DNA of 64,000 nucleotides from assembly GCA_963779645.1 (NCBI GenBank), contig CAVZYX010000005.1, positions 372,001 through 436,000 of the forward strand. Direction: 5' to 3'. Made by a program: the position numbers and the translations under genes. Of this stretch, positions 42,073-49,503 are shown one piece after another (within the stretch, counting starts at the first letter, position 1; each line of letters opens with the position of its first letter). This stretch comes from CALMBW01 sp963779645. Its GTDB lineage: Bacteria > Actinomycetota > CADDZG01 > WHSQ01. Below the pieces are notes generated by a model. It worked only from the letters and a program-made list of their open reading frames with translations. It was not told the origin of the DNA and searched no databases.

Positions 42073-42735
42073 TCAACCTCTCGAACCTATGAGTTCGAAG
42101 TGCCAGGGTTCGTTCGCCAGAGGTCGGTGCAACGGCAACTCAAGCTCGACCACCAAGCGAGCCGCGTAGGAGACATCCCCACCTAGATCGGCGGCGAGGC
42201 CTTGCTCGTGCATCGAGTGTCCGGGGCGTGCCACCCAGTCATCGGCTACCTCTGCGGATCCGTACCGAGCAAGTGCCTGCGACCAGAGCTGAGCCTGTCT
42301 GGTGCTCGTTCGGAAGCCGGACACCAGATAGACGCGGCCCCCAGAGGCGGCGATCAGTTCATCGATCGCCGCAGCGAGGGCCGGATGCATCCCTTCGACC
42401 GATGCCGTCCATGCTCTCGTAAGAAGAGATGGGTCGAGCTCAGCGGTGGCTCGGGCTTCGACATCGTCGAACTCGACCTTCACGGTCACCCGGTAAGCGC
42501 CGGCCACGCAGTCGCACTCGATCAGTTCGGCGCCGTTCCGTTCGGCGAAGAACTCAGCCATCCGAGCGTGAGCGCCGCGACCGCCGGGAGCACTCTCCGC
42601 GATCGCCGCTAGCGCTGCTGCATCTGCCGCGGCCTGCGCCCTCGCTTCCCGCTCTGCCGCTTGCGCCGAATCGACGGCGGCATGGCCGAGGACGAACGTC
42701 GCGACGGTCACTATGGCCGCGATGAGGAGTGTCAT
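42073..42735 (-). CDS. TadG-like pilus protein fused to a VanY-type D,D-carboxypeptidase domain
   Basis: 220 residues. Residues 1-45 are a TadG/TadE-like start: one transmembrane helix, then the characteristic Ala-rich EREARAQAAADAAALAA. Residues 55-105 are a small linker domain with a Cys pair (ECDC). Residues 110-216 are an M15/VanY peptidase domain with the zinc site SMHEQGLAAD (His176, Asp183) and PWHFEL (His212). The expected activity is trimming of peptidoglycan stem peptides outside the membrane. ATG overlaps the TadE stop by 4 bases, so it is a true member of the flp-tadE operon. Confidence 0.82.
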   Translation of the reverse strand: MTLLIAAIVTVATFVLGHAAVDSAQAAEREARAQAAADAAALAAIAESAPGGRGAHARMAEFFAERNGAELIECDCVAGAYRVTVKVEFDDVEARATAELDPSLLTRAWTASVEGMHPALAAAIDELIAASGGRVYLVSGFRTSTRQAQLWSQALARYGSAEVADDWVARPGHSMHEQGLAADLGGDVSYAARLVVELELPLHRPLANEPWHFELIGSRG

Positions 42736-43109
42736 GGCTCTTCGACGCGCATGCTCACACTGGCATCGAGCGTTAGACCCCGCACGAGCATCCCGATCAG
42801 CGGCACTTCGCCTTCAGGGCGATAGGTGACCTTCACAGTGACCGCTTCGCCGGCAACCCGGAAGCGGTCGGTTGGATCGACGGACACGTCGATGTCGCCA
42901 GGAGCCGACCGCTGCGCCGCCTCCTCGATCACCTCCGTGTTCCCGGTCACTGCTGCGACGCGAGCGGCTTCGCGGGCGCTATGCCAAAGCTGTGCGCGAT
43001 CGATCGAGATAGCGCCGATCTCGATAACGGCGGCAAGCAGCAACCCCACTAAAGGCAGACAGAGAGCGAGCTCAACCGTCGCCTGTCCGCGCTGATCGGA
43101 CCCTGACAT
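42732..43109 (-). CDS. tadE: TadE-like pilus assembly protein
   Basis: 125 residues. The start RGQATVELALCLPLVGLLLAAVIEIGA is a TadE prepilin-type segment, with Glu five residues after the likely processing Gly and a single hydrophobic helix. The remainder is a small extracytoplasmic domain (REAARVAAVTGNTE, VKVTYRPEGEVPLIGMLVRGLTL). TadE-type pseudopilins are minor parts of Flp pili. Its ATG overlaps the flp stop (TGATG), and it overlaps the TadG-VanY gene by 4 bases. Confidence 0.88.
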   Translation of the reverse strand: MSGSDQRGQATVELALCLPLVGLLLAAVIEIGAISIDRAQLWHSAREAARVAAVTGNTEVIEEAAQRSAPGDIDVSVDPTDRFRVAGEAVTVKVTYRPEGEVPLIGMLVRGLTLDASVSMRVEEP

Positions 43110-43276
43110 CAGTTGTTGGTCAAACGCTCGACGATCGACGCGAAGAAACCATCGAGACCGCCGCCCTTCACGAAGGCCGTGAAGACTCCGACGATCACTC
43201 CCACAACGAGCAGCACGAGCGCATACTCCGCCGTTGTCTGGCCGCGCTCATCAAGTACTCGAGCGATACGGAACAT
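43109..43276 (-). CDS. flp: Flp-type major pilin
   Basis: 55 residues; ATG at 43276 with GGAGG six bases upstream. Sequence begins MFRIARVLDERGQTTAEYAL and continues as a hydrophobic helix (VLLVVGVIVGVFTAFV) and a short tail ending LTNN. This is a class IVb pilin: basic leader, processing expected after Gly12, Glu at position 5 and Tyr at 6 of the mature chain. It forms the fibre of the Tad pilus. First gene of the flp-tadE-tadG/vanY set and located 76 bases downstream of a perfect CRP-type palindrome. Confidence 0.9.
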   Translation of the reverse strand: MFRIARVLDERGQTTAEYALVLLVVGVIVGVFTAFVKGGGLDGFFASIVERLTNN

Positions 43277-43351
43277 GGGACACCTCCGTTGCTGGTGCCG
43301 GTCACGTCAACCGGCGATGCCCAGATGGGACCAGGGATGGGGGCCGCGCGT

Positions 43352-43367
43352 TGTGAGCTAGCTCACA
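43352..43367. promoter_or_regulatory. CRP/FNR-type palindrome upstream of the flp operon
   Basis: TGTGAGCTAGCTCACA, a perfect 16-base palindrome of the TGTGA-N6-TCACA form bound by CRP. It lies 76 bases upstream of the flp ATG. On its flp side it is followed by CGCGGCCCCC after a few bases, as in the second site at 46760. The CRP gene itself is not in the window. Confidence 0.65.
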
Positions 43368-43415
43368 GGTTCTATTTCACTTGTGGGATCGCCGTCCGAC
43401 AACGACCAGAAAGAA

Positions 43416-43940
43416 TCAGCTATCGAGGGTGGCCGTGTCGCCTTCGGCGATGCCCCATCCTTCGAATGCTCCGATGTTTACCTCGAGGGCTTGCACGTAA
43501 GGATTGTCTGGTGTGTAGATGTCGCACGGTTCGGCTTCGCACGGTTGCATGTCGAGGATGTCGACGATCACTCCATCGCTATCTATGAACGCGATCGAAA
43601 GCGGGATCAGGGTGTTCTTCATCCAGAAGCCGCCTTGGAACTCCCCCGGGAAGATGAACAGCATGCCTGTGTCATCCGGGAGAGATGTGCGGCCCATCAG
43701 GCCGATCTCCCGCTGCTGTGGCTCTTCGGCGATCTGGACCCGGATGGTCTTAGTGCCTGCGTCATCACTCTCGAGGGTGATCTCTCCCGTTCCGAAGGCA
43801 GGTGTGGGTTCAGCGGCGGCGGGGGTTAGTTCACCAAAGGCGGGAACGACATCGTTCGATCCCGAGGGTTCGGGGTCCTCGTTGCTACAAGCTCCGAGGA
43901 CGGTGGCGAGGGTCAACGCGATCAGAAGCAGCTTCTTCAT
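43416..43940 (-). CDS. DUF192 lipoprotein
   Basis: 174 residues from ATG 43940; the frame stays open much further upstream through the T2SF gene but without a credible start. Lipoprotein signal MKKLLLIALTLATVLGAC with Cys18. After a Pro/Ala-rich linker (about 20-52) comes DUF192: AEEPQQREIGLMGRTSLPDDTGMLF, then GGFWMKNTLIPLSIAFID and ALEVNIGAFEGWGI. The family's function is unknown. It sits in the Tad locus between the T2SF and flp genes, and a second DUF192 protein is at 57962. Confidence 0.88.
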   Translation of the reverse strand: MKKLLLIALTLATVLGACSNEDPEPSGSNDVVPAFGELTPAAAEPTPAFGTGEITLESDDAGTKTIRVQIAEEPQQREIGLMGRTSLPDDTGMLFIFPGEFQGGFWMKNTLIPLSIAFIDSDGVIVDILDMQPCEAEPCDIYTPDNPYVQALEVNIGAFEGWGIAEGDTATLDS

Positions 43941-43957
43941 GAGCTGAAGCTTCGCGC

Positions 43958-44872
43958 TTACGCAGCGATAGCGCGTAGGAATGGGGCGGCGGCCAGGATG
44001 GCGTAGGCGGGGAGGATGCACAGGGTTAGAGGGAGGACCATCCGGATGGGAGCTTTTCTGATCGCGGTGGTGTAGCGGGCTTCGTCTCTTGTTCGAAGGC
44101 TCCGTTCTAGCTCCGCGAATGCGCGTTGGGGTGGGACTCCGCGTTCGATCGAGATCGCGATCGTTTCGCCGAGGTGGGCGAGGTCGCCAGAGCATCGGGC
44201 GAGGGCTTGCGACCACGGCATCCCAAGGCTGACGCGCCGGGCGGCCCTTGCGAGTTCTTCGGTCGAGTCCCCTTCTGTGTGCCGGGCACACGCTCGTAGT
44301 GCGCTGTGGTGATCGACTCCGCCGGCGAGAGCGGTGGAGAGGAGGCCGATGGTTGCATCGAGGCTTGTGTGCCCATCGACTCTTGGGAGGAGTCGGCGGA
44401 TCCAGCGCAGACCGATCCAGGTGAGACCTGCTCCGAACATGAGGAGACACAGCGTCACCGGATCACGCAGCGAAGCTCCGCTGGTGGAACCGGTCGGTAG
44501 GAAGAAGAGAGGAAGAACGGCAACGAGACGGGCCGACGCGATCATCCCTGCCGAAGCGGCTCGCCCTTTGCGTTCAAGAGCTTCCCGGTGATCGATCGAC
44601 GAGGCCAGTTGTTCCAACATCGCTGCCAGGTCACCGCCCACCTCGCCGTGCATCGCAATAACGGACCGGACGGATCGAGCATCGTTCCCGAAAGAGCCAT
44701 CTAGATGACGCAGCGCGATCAACGTCGGTAAGCCGAGTCGGATAACGCGCGCTATGCGCGTCAGTGCAGTCGAGGCTTGATGTACTTCGGCGGGCCACCG
44801 TTGGAGAGCCAACCGGAGAGACATGCCGGTCCTCAGAAGCGACGCGAGACCACGCAGGGCGTCAGCTCTCAA
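43958..44872 (-). CDS. Type II secretion F-like membrane protein (TadB/TadC fused)
   Basis: 304 residues from TTG 44872; the frame is open to 45223 but that part lies inside cpaF and is not protein-like. Two T2SF-like domains follow each other: residues about 1-110 with HGEVGGDLAAMLEQLASSID and a membrane helix (RLVAVLPLFFLPTG), and residues about 150-290 with SLGMPWSQALARCSG, IERGVPPQRAFAELERSLRTRDEARY and final membrane helices. In mycobacteria the two halves are separate genes, so this is probably a TadB-TadC fusion forming the inner-membrane platform of the pilus. Start overlaps the cpaF stop by 11 bases. Confidence 0.8.
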   Translation of the reverse strand: MRADALRGLASLLRTGMSLRLALQRWPAEVHQASTALTRIARVIRLGLPTLIALRHLDGSFGNDARSVRSVIAMHGEVGGDLAAMLEQLASSIDHREALERKGRAASAGMIASARLVAVLPLFFLPTGSTSGASLRDPVTLCLLMFGAGLTWIGLRWIRRLLPRVDGHTSLDATIGLLSTALAGGVDHHSALRACARHTEGDSTEELARAARRVSLGMPWSQALARCSGDLAHLGETIAISIERGVPPQRAFAELERSLRTRDEARYTTAIRKAPIRMVLPLTLCILPAYAILAAAPFLRAIAA

Positions 44873-45893
44873 TGATGTCGGTGACCTTCCGCTCGCCAGC
44901 GCGATGCTCGAGATGAACGCAAACGTCGAACGCCGCCTTTGCCCGCGCACGGATCGCATCCTCCGTACTGCGGGTCCGGGCCTCCATCGCGAGTGCAACG
45001 AACCGATCCGATGCTTCGGGGGCAGAGCGCGCGTGGATCGTGAGTAGAGAGCCGCTGTGCCCGGTGGAAAGGGCGGACAACGCCACCATCGCCTCAGCCC
45101 CCCGGACCTCTCCCACCACGATCCGATCCGGTCGCATGCGCAGTGCCGCACGAACGAGCTCCTCCAGACCGACGGCGCCTTCACCGGCAACATTGGCCCG
45201 TCTCGCAACGAGCGACACCGCATGAGCGCAGGTCGGCCGAAGCTCGGGGGTTTCTTCGATCAGCACCACGCGCTCCTCGGCGGGAACGGCTCCGAGCAAG
45301 GCGTTCAGGAGTGTCGTCTTTCCGCTCCCGGTCGCCCCCGAGATGAGGATCGTCCTTCGCTCCCTCACCGCGGTGCGCAATGTGGTCGCCTGTCCCTCCG
45401 AGACCATCCGTCGCTGCAGAAGGTCGTCGATGCTGAACGGCGTCGAGGGGAAGCGGCGGATGGAGACGAGCGGTCCGTTCGGGGCCAGAGGTGGCAGAAC
45501 AACGTGGAGTCGGGACCCATCCTGCAGTCGGGCATCGGCGATCGGCGCTGAGGGATCGACACGACCACCCGCGCCACCGACCAATCGATCGATGAACGAT
45601 CGCAACTGATTGGGTTCGAAAGAAACCGCCGTGCGAGCCATCTGCCCACCGCGCTCGATCCACACGTCACCAGGTCCATTCACGAGGACGTCGGTGACTT
45701 CCGGATCACTCATCACCACGGTCAGAGGACCCCAACCGTCGATCTCATCCGCAGCCTCGGCGACCGCAACGCTCAGATCGTCACCACTGAGATGGAGACC
45801 AAACAACTCTCGGAGCGCTAACCGTCTTTGGGCCGGAGATAGTTCGGCAAGCTCATCATGCTGAAGAACAAGCTCGGCCAACTCACTACGCAC
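44862..45893 (-). CDS. cpaF: Tad pilus assembly ATPase (CpaF/TadA family)
   Basis: 343 residues from GTG 45893, which overlaps the stop of the preceding gene (TAGTG). Hexameric secretion ATPase: VMSDPEVTDVLVNGPGDVWIERGG in the N-terminal domain, SIRRFPSTPFS, Walker A GATGSGKTTLLNALL, Asp box VLIEETPELRP, Walker B RPDRIVVGEVRGAEA and His box STGHSGSLLTIHA. It powers pilin polymerisation through the T2SF protein encoded next. Family assignment is secure; the exact start is inferred. Confidence 0.93.
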   Translation of the reverse strand: MRSELAELVLQHDELAELSPAQRRLALRELFGLHLSGDDLSVAVAEAADEIDGWGPLTVVMSDPEVTDVLVNGPGDVWIERGGQMARTAVSFEPNQLRSFIDRLVGGAGGRVDPSAPIADARLQDGSRLHVVLPPLAPNGPLVSIRRFPSTPFSIDDLLQRRMVSEGQATTLRTAVRERRTILISGATGSGKTTLLNALLGAVPAEERVVLIEETPELRPTCAHAVSLVARRANVAGEGAVGLEELVRAALRMRPDRIVVGEVRGAEAMVALSALSTGHSGSLLTIHARSAPEASDRFVALAMEARTRSTEDAIRARAKAAFDVCVHLEHRAGERKVTDIIES

Positions 45894-46726
45894 TACTGCG
45901 CCTCCAGAGAACGCGCGAGAGTGCTCAGCCTGCGCATCCAGCGCGACCATCCGGGAGCGATCAGACGCCCATCGCGCTCGGCCGTTGCCAGTTGTGCTGT
46001 GTACGGCAGCTCGACGGTCACCGCGATCCCGAGAGATCGCTGGACGTCATCGTGCCGGATCGATCCGTCAGGACATGTGTGGTTCAAGACGATCGCCCAA
46101 GGGCTGTCGGGGAGAAGGGGCGCGAGACGCGTCGCCCGCGCGAGGCCAACCTTGGTCGCGGGGATCACCAGCACTCCAGCCGTGATCGAGACCGGCACCA
46201 GCGGCTCGACCACGACAGTGGGGAACTCGAGGAAACACTGGTCGAAGAATCCCTCGGGCAGGGTCCCCCCGTTGGGGGCGAGCAGCGCGCGGATACCTTC
46301 GATCGGGAGAGCCGCGGCCCTCAGGTCCTCAGCTTCATCCCAGGTGCGCGTCGGTCCGTCGATCCCGAATCGGTCCGCCGCAGTTCTCCTAAGCGGGTCG
46401 CTCTCCAAGTAGACCGCGCCGGTCATGAGTCGGGTCAGATGTAGAGCGATAGTGGTCGTTCCGCAACCTCCGGTCGCGCCCGTAACTGCGATAAGTCGAC
46501 CACGCCGAGGCCGCTGAAGGTGTTGGGCGATCCGATCTATGAGTTGATCGATCGGTTCAAGACCAACGTCGGCGCCTGTCTCTGCCGAGACCACGACGTC
46601 GGCGTCGGGCGGCGGGAAGTCGAAGAAGGCCACTCTCCAAGTAGACGGAGCAGCGTCGAACGTCAGGGCGATCGCTGCGTGTAGGTCTTCATCGGGGACG
46701 CAAACGGCGATACGCGGTTGATCCAT
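45893..46726 (-). CDS. CpaE/Ssd-like MinD-type P-loop protein of the Tad locus
   Basis: 277 residues from ATG 46726. N-terminal receiver-like part (PRIAVCVPDEDLHAAIAL), then a MinD/ParA fold with the deviant Walker A TGATGGCGTTTIALHL. The signature Lys near the start of the loop is replaced by Ala or Gly, as seen in some Ssd/CpaE proteins. LESDPLRRTAADRFG holds the switch-I region. The homologue Rv3660c in mycobacteria is called septum site determining protein. In Tad systems CpaE positions the pilus machinery. A CRP-type palindrome lies 41 to 42 bases upstream of the ATG. First gene of ssd-cpaF-T2SF. Confidence 0.82.
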   Translation of the reverse strand: MDQPRIAVCVPDEDLHAAIALTFDAAPSTWRVAFFDFPPPDADVVVSAETGADVGLEPIDQLIDRIAQHLQRPRRGRLIAVTGATGGCGTTTIALHLTRLMTGAVYLESDPLRRTAADRFGIDGPTRTWDEAEDLRAAALPIEGIRALLAPNGGTLPEGFFDQCFLEFPTVVVEPLVPVSITAGVLVIPATKVGLARATRLAPLLPDSPWAIVLNHTCPDGSIRHDDVQRSLGIAVTVELPYTAQLATAERDGRLIAPGWSRWMRRLSTLARSLEAQ

Positions 46727-46759
46727 GAGGCAAGCGTTAGCCGAGCGAGGGGGCCGCGG

Positions 46760-46775
46760 TGTGAGCGACGTCACA
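46760..46775. promoter_or_regulatory. CRP/FNR-type palindrome between the ssd-like and HAD genes
   Basis: TGTGAGCGACGTCACA, extended to GTGTGA-N6-TCACAC at 46759-46776, matches the CRP consensus TGTGA-N6-TCACA. Its centre (46767.5) is 41.5 bases from the ssd-like ATG at 46726. If that message is leaderless, this is the class II activator position. On the other side it touches the first possible ATG of the HAD gene (46777). Confidence 0.65.
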
Positions 46776-46776
46776 C

Positions 46777-47673
46777 ATGCGCGAGGCTTTAGGGGTGGAA
46801 GCTGCATTCTTCGACCTCGATAAGACGATCATCGCCAGATCCAGCCCTCTGGCTCTGTCGCGCTCCTTCTTCAAGGAAGGCCTGATCGACCGGTCCTTCT
46901 TGCTCAAGTCCCTCTACGCGCAGCTCGTCTTCCATCTGATGGGAGCGGACGAAGAGAAGATGGAGAAGATGCGCGAGGAGGCGTCGCGACTCACTGCCGG
47001 CTGGGATCAGGCGCGAGTTCGTCGCGTCGTGACGGAGGTCCTCGAAGAAGTGATCTCGCCGATCATCTTCGGAGAAGCTCTCGAATTGATGCACGACCAC
47101 CGGTCGGCCGGACGGATGATCGTCATCGTTTCGTCGTCACCCGAGGAGATCGTCGAACCACTGGCCGACATGCTACGTGTGGACCACTTCATCGCAACGC
47201 GGCCCTCGGTTGAAGACGGCAAGTACACGGGAGACCTCGACTTCTACGCGTACGGTCCTCATAAAGCCGACGCGATCCGCGAACTCGCGGAGCAGAAAGG
47301 CATCGACCTCGAGAGTTCCTACGCTTACTCCGACTCCGTTACCGATCTTCCGATGCTGGAAGTAGTGGGCAATCCGGTTGTCGTTAACCCCGACAAGGAA
47401 CTTCGAAAGCTCGCGACCGAGCGGGATTGGAAGGTCGAATGGTTCCGCAATCCAGTCTCACTTCGCGATCGATTCCCCACTATCAAGGCTCCTGAGTTCC
47501 GTGCCCCGAGCAAAGGCATGATGATCGCCGGCGCGTTCGCGTTCGCGGCTGCCGCGTGGTGGCTCACCGCGAGAAGGAGCCTCACTCGCACTGAGTTCCG
47601 GATCTGCTTCGGGGATGGGAGCGGCACCCGGGGCCCCCGCTGCAAGGGCTGTAGCTCGCTTCTCGACAAGTGA
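46777..47673 (+). CDS. HAD-IB family phosphatase, SerB-like
   Basis: 298 residues from ATG 46777; GTG 46795 with GAGG 8 bases upstream may be the true start. HAD motifs: AAFFDLDKTII (I), VIVSSSPEE (II), a Lys in YGPHKADAIRE (III) and AYSDSVTDLPML (IV), in the order of phosphoserine phosphatase-like enzymes. A C-terminal hydrophobic helix (GMMIAGAFAFAAAAWWL) should anchor it to the membrane. The same gene precedes the Tad locus in mycobacteria (Rv3661). Its last 216 bases overlap the convergent exporter gene, an unusually long overlap, so the final 30 residues are doubtful. Confidence 0.85.
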   Translation: MREALGVEAAFFDLDKTIIARSSPLALSRSFFKEGLIDRSFLLKSLYAQLVFHLMGADEEKMEKMREEASRLTAGWDQARVRRVVTEVLEEVISPIIFGEALELMHDHRSAGRMIVIVSSSPEEIVEPLADMLRVDHFIATRPSVEDGKYTGDLDFYAYGPHKADAIRELAEQKGIDLESSYAYSDSVTDLPMLEVVGNPVVVNPDKELRKLATERDWKVEWFRNPVSLRDRFPTIKAPEFRAPSKGMMIAGAFAFAAAAWWLTARRSLTRTEFRICFGDGSGTRGPRCKGCSSLLDK

Positions 47674-48576
47674 CTCGATCCTCACGATCGCTGCAACCGA
47701 GGCGCAGATCACGACTGCTCCGATCACGATGGTGGTTGTGATCGATTCATCGAGGATCAGCCAACCCAAGAAGATGGCGACGACTGGGTTGACGTATGCG
47801 TAGGTCGCAACCTGCGAGATCGGCGCGTGCTGCAGAAGCCAGACGTACGCGGTGAAAGCGAGTAGCGACCCGAAGATGATCAGGTAAACGAACCCGAGCA
47901 ACGAAGCAGTCGAGAAGTCCGAGAACACCACTTCGGAACCTTCACCTCTCGCAAACCCGACAAGGGTCATGATCACTCCACCCGTGAGCATCTCCATCGT
48001 TGTCGCGGTGAGAGGGTCTTTCGGGAGATCAACTCGCTTAGAGAAGAACGATCCGGTAGCCCAAAGGGATGAGGCTAGGACGATGGTCACCATCCCGGTC
48101 ATGCTCGCACCATCGGGCTGTCCGCCGGGCAGGACCAGAACCGCGACTCCGATGAAACCGACGGCGACCCCGATCAATGTGCCGCCCGGGACTTTGTCCT
48201 TCGCGAACGTGCGCCACAGAACGACCCAGAGAGGTACAGCCGCGATGAGGAGCGCAGCGAGGCCGGAAGGAACCTCCTTCTCGGCGATCGTGACGAGGCC
48301 GTTTCCGCCCAAGAGCAGAAGAGTTCCGATGAGAGCAGATGCTCCGAGTTGGGAACGCGTAACGCGCACGGCTTGGGGCCCTTTGCGGATACGGAGGAAG
48401 ACATACATGACCAAGCCGGCGATGATGAATCTCACCCCTGCGGTCAACAGGGAGGGCATCGTTTCGACGACAACCCTGATCGCGAGGTAGGTCGATCCCC
48501 ACACGAGGTAGACCACCCATAGGGCGGCCCAGATCAACCAATTAGGGGCGGGGCGATCAGCACGTGCAGGGGTCAT
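47458..48576 (-). CDS. EamA/DMT family exporter (first)
   Basis: 372 residues. Ten helices in two EamA repeats: YLVWGSTYLAIRVVVETMPS and GVRFIIAGLVMYVFLR in the first, and LASSLWATGSFFSKRV plus VAIFLGWLILDESIT in the second. The first 310 residues make a complete exporter of metabolites or amino acids. The last 60 residues are hydrophilic, low in structure and lie entirely in the overlap with the HAD gene, so they may not belong. GGAGGAG lies about 11 bases before the ATG. Substrate unknown. Confidence 0.86.
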   Translation of the reverse strand: MTPARADRPAPNWLIWAALWVVYLVWGSTYLAIRVVVETMPSLLTAGVRFIIAGLVMYVFLRIRKGPQAVRVTRSQLGASALIGTLLLLGGNGLVTIAEKEVPSGLAALLIAAVPLWVVLWRTFAKDKVPGGTLIGVAVGFIGVAVLVLPGGQPDGASMTGMVTIVLASSLWATGSFFSKRVDLPKDPLTATTMEMLTGGVIMTLVGFARGEGSEVVFSDFSTASLLGFVYLIIFGSLLAFTAYVWLLQHAPISQVATYAYVNPVVAIFLGWLILDESITTTIVIGAVVICASVAAIVRIESLVEKRATALAAGAPGAAPIPEADPELSASEAPSRGEPPRGSRERERAGDHHAFARGTELRSLDSGESIAK

Positions 48577-48666
48577 ATCTGAGCGAACTCCTCCCTCCTA
48601 CCCAACATTCCGACGGGTTCGAAAGTCCGAAGAATCGAAGCTTCAGGCCCCCTCGAGCGAGCGCCA

Positions 48667-49503
48667 TCAGAAAGTTGTGAGCGAACCGGTCCTTCGACCT
48701 TCGAACTCGAAGACCCGGAAGAGCGTGTAGGCAGCGACCCCGTATGCGAGCCCGATAGCGGCCTCAGTGCGAACGAGCGAAACAACGTCCCCGAGCGAAG
48801 CGCCTCCCGCGACTGCACGCGCTGCTTCGATACCGTGAGTGAGCGGAAGGGCACGACCGATCGACTCCATCCATCCCGGTAGTACGTCGATGGGTACGTT
48901 CACTCCGCAGAGCAGCAACATGAAGAAGTAGATGAGGTTGCTGGCGAAGAAAACGTCTCGGGCACGCATGCCTATAGACCCGATGGTCATGCCGAGGGCG
49001 GTGCAAGAACAAACAGTTACCAGCACGACGAAAGCCAGGGCCGGGAGAGCCGCGGCCGGCATCTCGAGATCCAGGAAGACCGCGCCGACAAGGAAGCCGA
49101 AGGCCGATACGAAAACCCCGTTGGCGATCGGTGGCAACGCGCAACCCAAGAAGAGCGCAACGCGGTTCGCCGGTGTTGCAAGCAACGGACTCAGTGTGCC
49201 GAAGTTCCGTTCGTTCGCGATCGTCATCGTCATCCCATAGATGCCTGCCATCGACGAAACCTGCACAGCATTGCCTACGACGAAGAAGGTGTCGTCCCGG
49301 AGACCGCTGTAACGACCGACGTAAGTGAAAAAGAGGATCTGGAAAAGCGGGCTGCCGAGCATCGTAGGTATGTAGATCGAGGGGTGGAGCCAGTTGAAGA
49401 GCGCTCGATAACTGATGAGTCCACCCACGAAGAAGATCCGAAGGTTCGTGACGATCCCGCTCGAATGATGCGTGGAACGAGCGGTGCTGAAACCGACCGT
49501 CAT
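48667..49503 (-). CDS. ABC-2 type transporter permease (second subunit)
   Basis: 278 residues with six hydrophobic helices. The NWLHPSIYIPTMLGSPLFQILFFTYVG opening and the FASNLIYFFMLLLCGVNVPIDVLPGWM segment are typical of ABC-2 (DrrB/NodJ type) exporters. Its ATG overlaps the stop of the other permease by 4 bases (ATGA). With the two preceding genes it forms an ATPase-permease-permease exporter for a lipid, drug or polysaccharide. Confidence 0.85.
   Translation of the reverse strand: MTVGFSTARSTHHSSGIVTNLRIFFVGGLISYRALFNWLHPSIYIPTMLGSPLFQILFFTYVGRYSGLRDDTFFVVGNAVQVSSMAGIYGMTMTIANERNFGTLSPLLATPANRVALFLGCALPPIANGVFVSAFGFLVGAVFLDLEMPAAALPALAFVVLVTVCSCTALGMTIGSIGMRARDVFFASNLIYFFMLLLCGVNVPIDVLPGWMESIGRALPLTHGIEAARAVAGGASLGDVVSLVRTEAAIGLAYGVAAYTLFRVFEFEGRRTGSLTTF

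Noticed and set aside
43941..44450. N-terminal extension of the DUF192 lipoprotein frame
   Set aside because: Arg/Pro/His-rich and antisense-like composition, overlapping the T2SF gene. The lipoprotein signal starting at 43940 shows the true start.
44873..45223. N-terminal extension of the T2SF frame
   Set aside because: It lies inside cpaF, is rich in Arg, Trp and Cys, and has no T2SF similarity. The TTG at 44872 fits the operon structure better.
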